Shown: piece after piece, positions 63,523 through 64,000 of the stretch
Position numbering within the stretch: the first letter of the stretch is position 1
How the letters are laid out: each line of letters begins with the position of its first letter
Source: Gallaecimonas kandeliae
Lineage (GTDB): Bacteria > Pseudomonadota > Gammaproteobacteria > Enterobacterales > Gallaecimonadaceae
DNA: 64,000 nucleotides
Assembly (NCBI RefSeq): GCF_030450055.1
Contig: NZ_CP118480.1
Span: forward strand, 124,001 to 188,000
Reading direction: 5' to 3'
The notes under the pieces: model-generated
Databases searched by the model: none
Told to the model about the DNA's origin: nothing
Seen by the model: the letters and a program-made list of their open reading frames with translations, nothing else
Position numbers and translations under genes: made by a program

Positions 63523-64000
63523 GCCAAGAACGGTATTACGTGCCGGCCAGTTCCATCTGGCCCATCATGGGTGCCTTGAGCCTCTTTCTGATCGCCTTCG
63601 GCGCCGGCCACTACGTGCCCCAGGCCACCCAGGGCAAGGACGGCTTCGGCGGCTGGTTGATGCTGGCCGGCTTCACCACCTTGGTGCTGATGTGTTTCGG
63701 CTGGTTCGGCACCGTCATCCACGAGTCCATGAAAGGCCTCTATTCGGCGCAGATGGACAGGTCTTTCCGCCAAGGCATGAGCTGGTTCATCTTCTCAGAG
63801 GTGATGTTCTTCGGGGCCTTCTTCGGGGCCCTCTTCTACGCCCGCATCTTCGCCGTGCCCTGGCTGGGCGGGGCCTCCAACAACATCTTCACCCACGAAC
63901 TGCTCTGGCCCGATTTCTCCGGCACCTGGCCCGTGGCCACCACCCCTGGGGGCAAGAGCACCGAGATCATGCCCTGGCAGGGCATACCCCTTATCAACAC
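63519..64000 (+). CDS. ctaE: Cytochrome c oxidase subunit III, cut by right edge
   Basis: The first ~160 codons are present and the frame is open to the window end. It starts MSQERYYVPASSIWPIMGAL and contains MSWFIFSEVMFFGAFFGALF, the conserved helix III region of subunit III, then SNNIFTHELLWPDFSG. It overlaps the ctaG stop. The remainder lies outside the window. Confidence 0.92.
   Translation, partial: MSQERYYVPASSIWPIMGALSLFLIAFGAGHYVPQATQGKDGFGGWLMLAGFTTLVLMCFGWFGTVIHESMKGLYSAQMDRSFRQGMSWFIFSEVMFFGAFFGALFYARIFAVPWLGGASNNIFTHELLWPDFSGTWPVATTPGGKSTEIMPWQGIPLIN

Overview
The window looks like a chromosome segment of a GC-rich gammaproteobacterium. The evidence is the housekeeping content and order: yicC-rph-pyrE, slmA, dut-coaBC, radC-rpmB-rpmG, mutM, coaD, hldD-waaF, kbl-tdh, glpE-glpG, ubiC-ubiA, plsB, lexA with two SOS boxes, and an aa3-type cytochrome oxidase operon. 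Gallaecimonas or a relative is my guess from gene content only; I could not test it.

Layout. (1) 1-3095: the 3' part of a large adenine DNA methyltransferase gene that runs off the left edge, then a strong bidirectional terminator. (2) 3096-22616: an integrated genomic island of about 19.5 kb, bounded by a perfect 17-bp direct repeat. The right copy is the 3' end of yicC, encoding the C-terminal QIQNI(E). The left copy still encodes QIQNIE followed by a stop. A P4-type integrase lies at the yicC end, an AlpA-like excisionase candidate lies inside, and GTACTACCCA repeats cluster near both ends as likely integrase arm sites. The island is visibly more AT-rich than the chromosome to its right, most strongly from 16 to 20.4 kb. 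(3) 22596-64000: ordinary GC-rich chromosome.

The island cargo is the most interesting part. A tightly packed plus-strand operon (4580-15985) encodes a 553-aa Eco57I-like adenine methyltransferase, an 849-aa protein I do not recognise, a DrmA-type helicase, a DrmB-type DUF1998 protein and a DrmC-type phospholipase D protein. This is the DISARM core triplet, but with partners that do not match the canonical class 1 (DrmD + DrmMI) or class 2 (DrmE + DrmMII) sets as I know them. A degraded IS5/IS903-type element sits between the left att site and the operon. Further right are a rolling-circle-type replication initiator gene with a papain/C39-like cysteine peptidase gene behind it, a candidate origin (an 11-bp perfect inverted repeat between two copies of a 14-bp repeat), a membrane protein/lipoprotein pair divergent from an XRE regulator, and the integrase.

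The chromosome beyond contains pyrimidine synthesis with a probable pyrE attenuator, a Fur-box-preceded TonB siderophore receptor, and a block for coenzyme A, dUTP and cell-division control. It also holds an LPS-core/glycosyltransferase cluster with a Wzi/outer-membrane barrel pair, threonine catabolism, a tandem family of TonB/Sel1-repeat proteins with a decayed third copy, a diguanylate cyclase, a LacI-type regulator overlapping a tiny gene, ubiquinone and phospholipid synthesis, the SOS repressor, and the start of the cytochrome c oxidase operon, whose subunit III gene is cut by the right edge. I found no tRNA, rRNA or CRISPR array.
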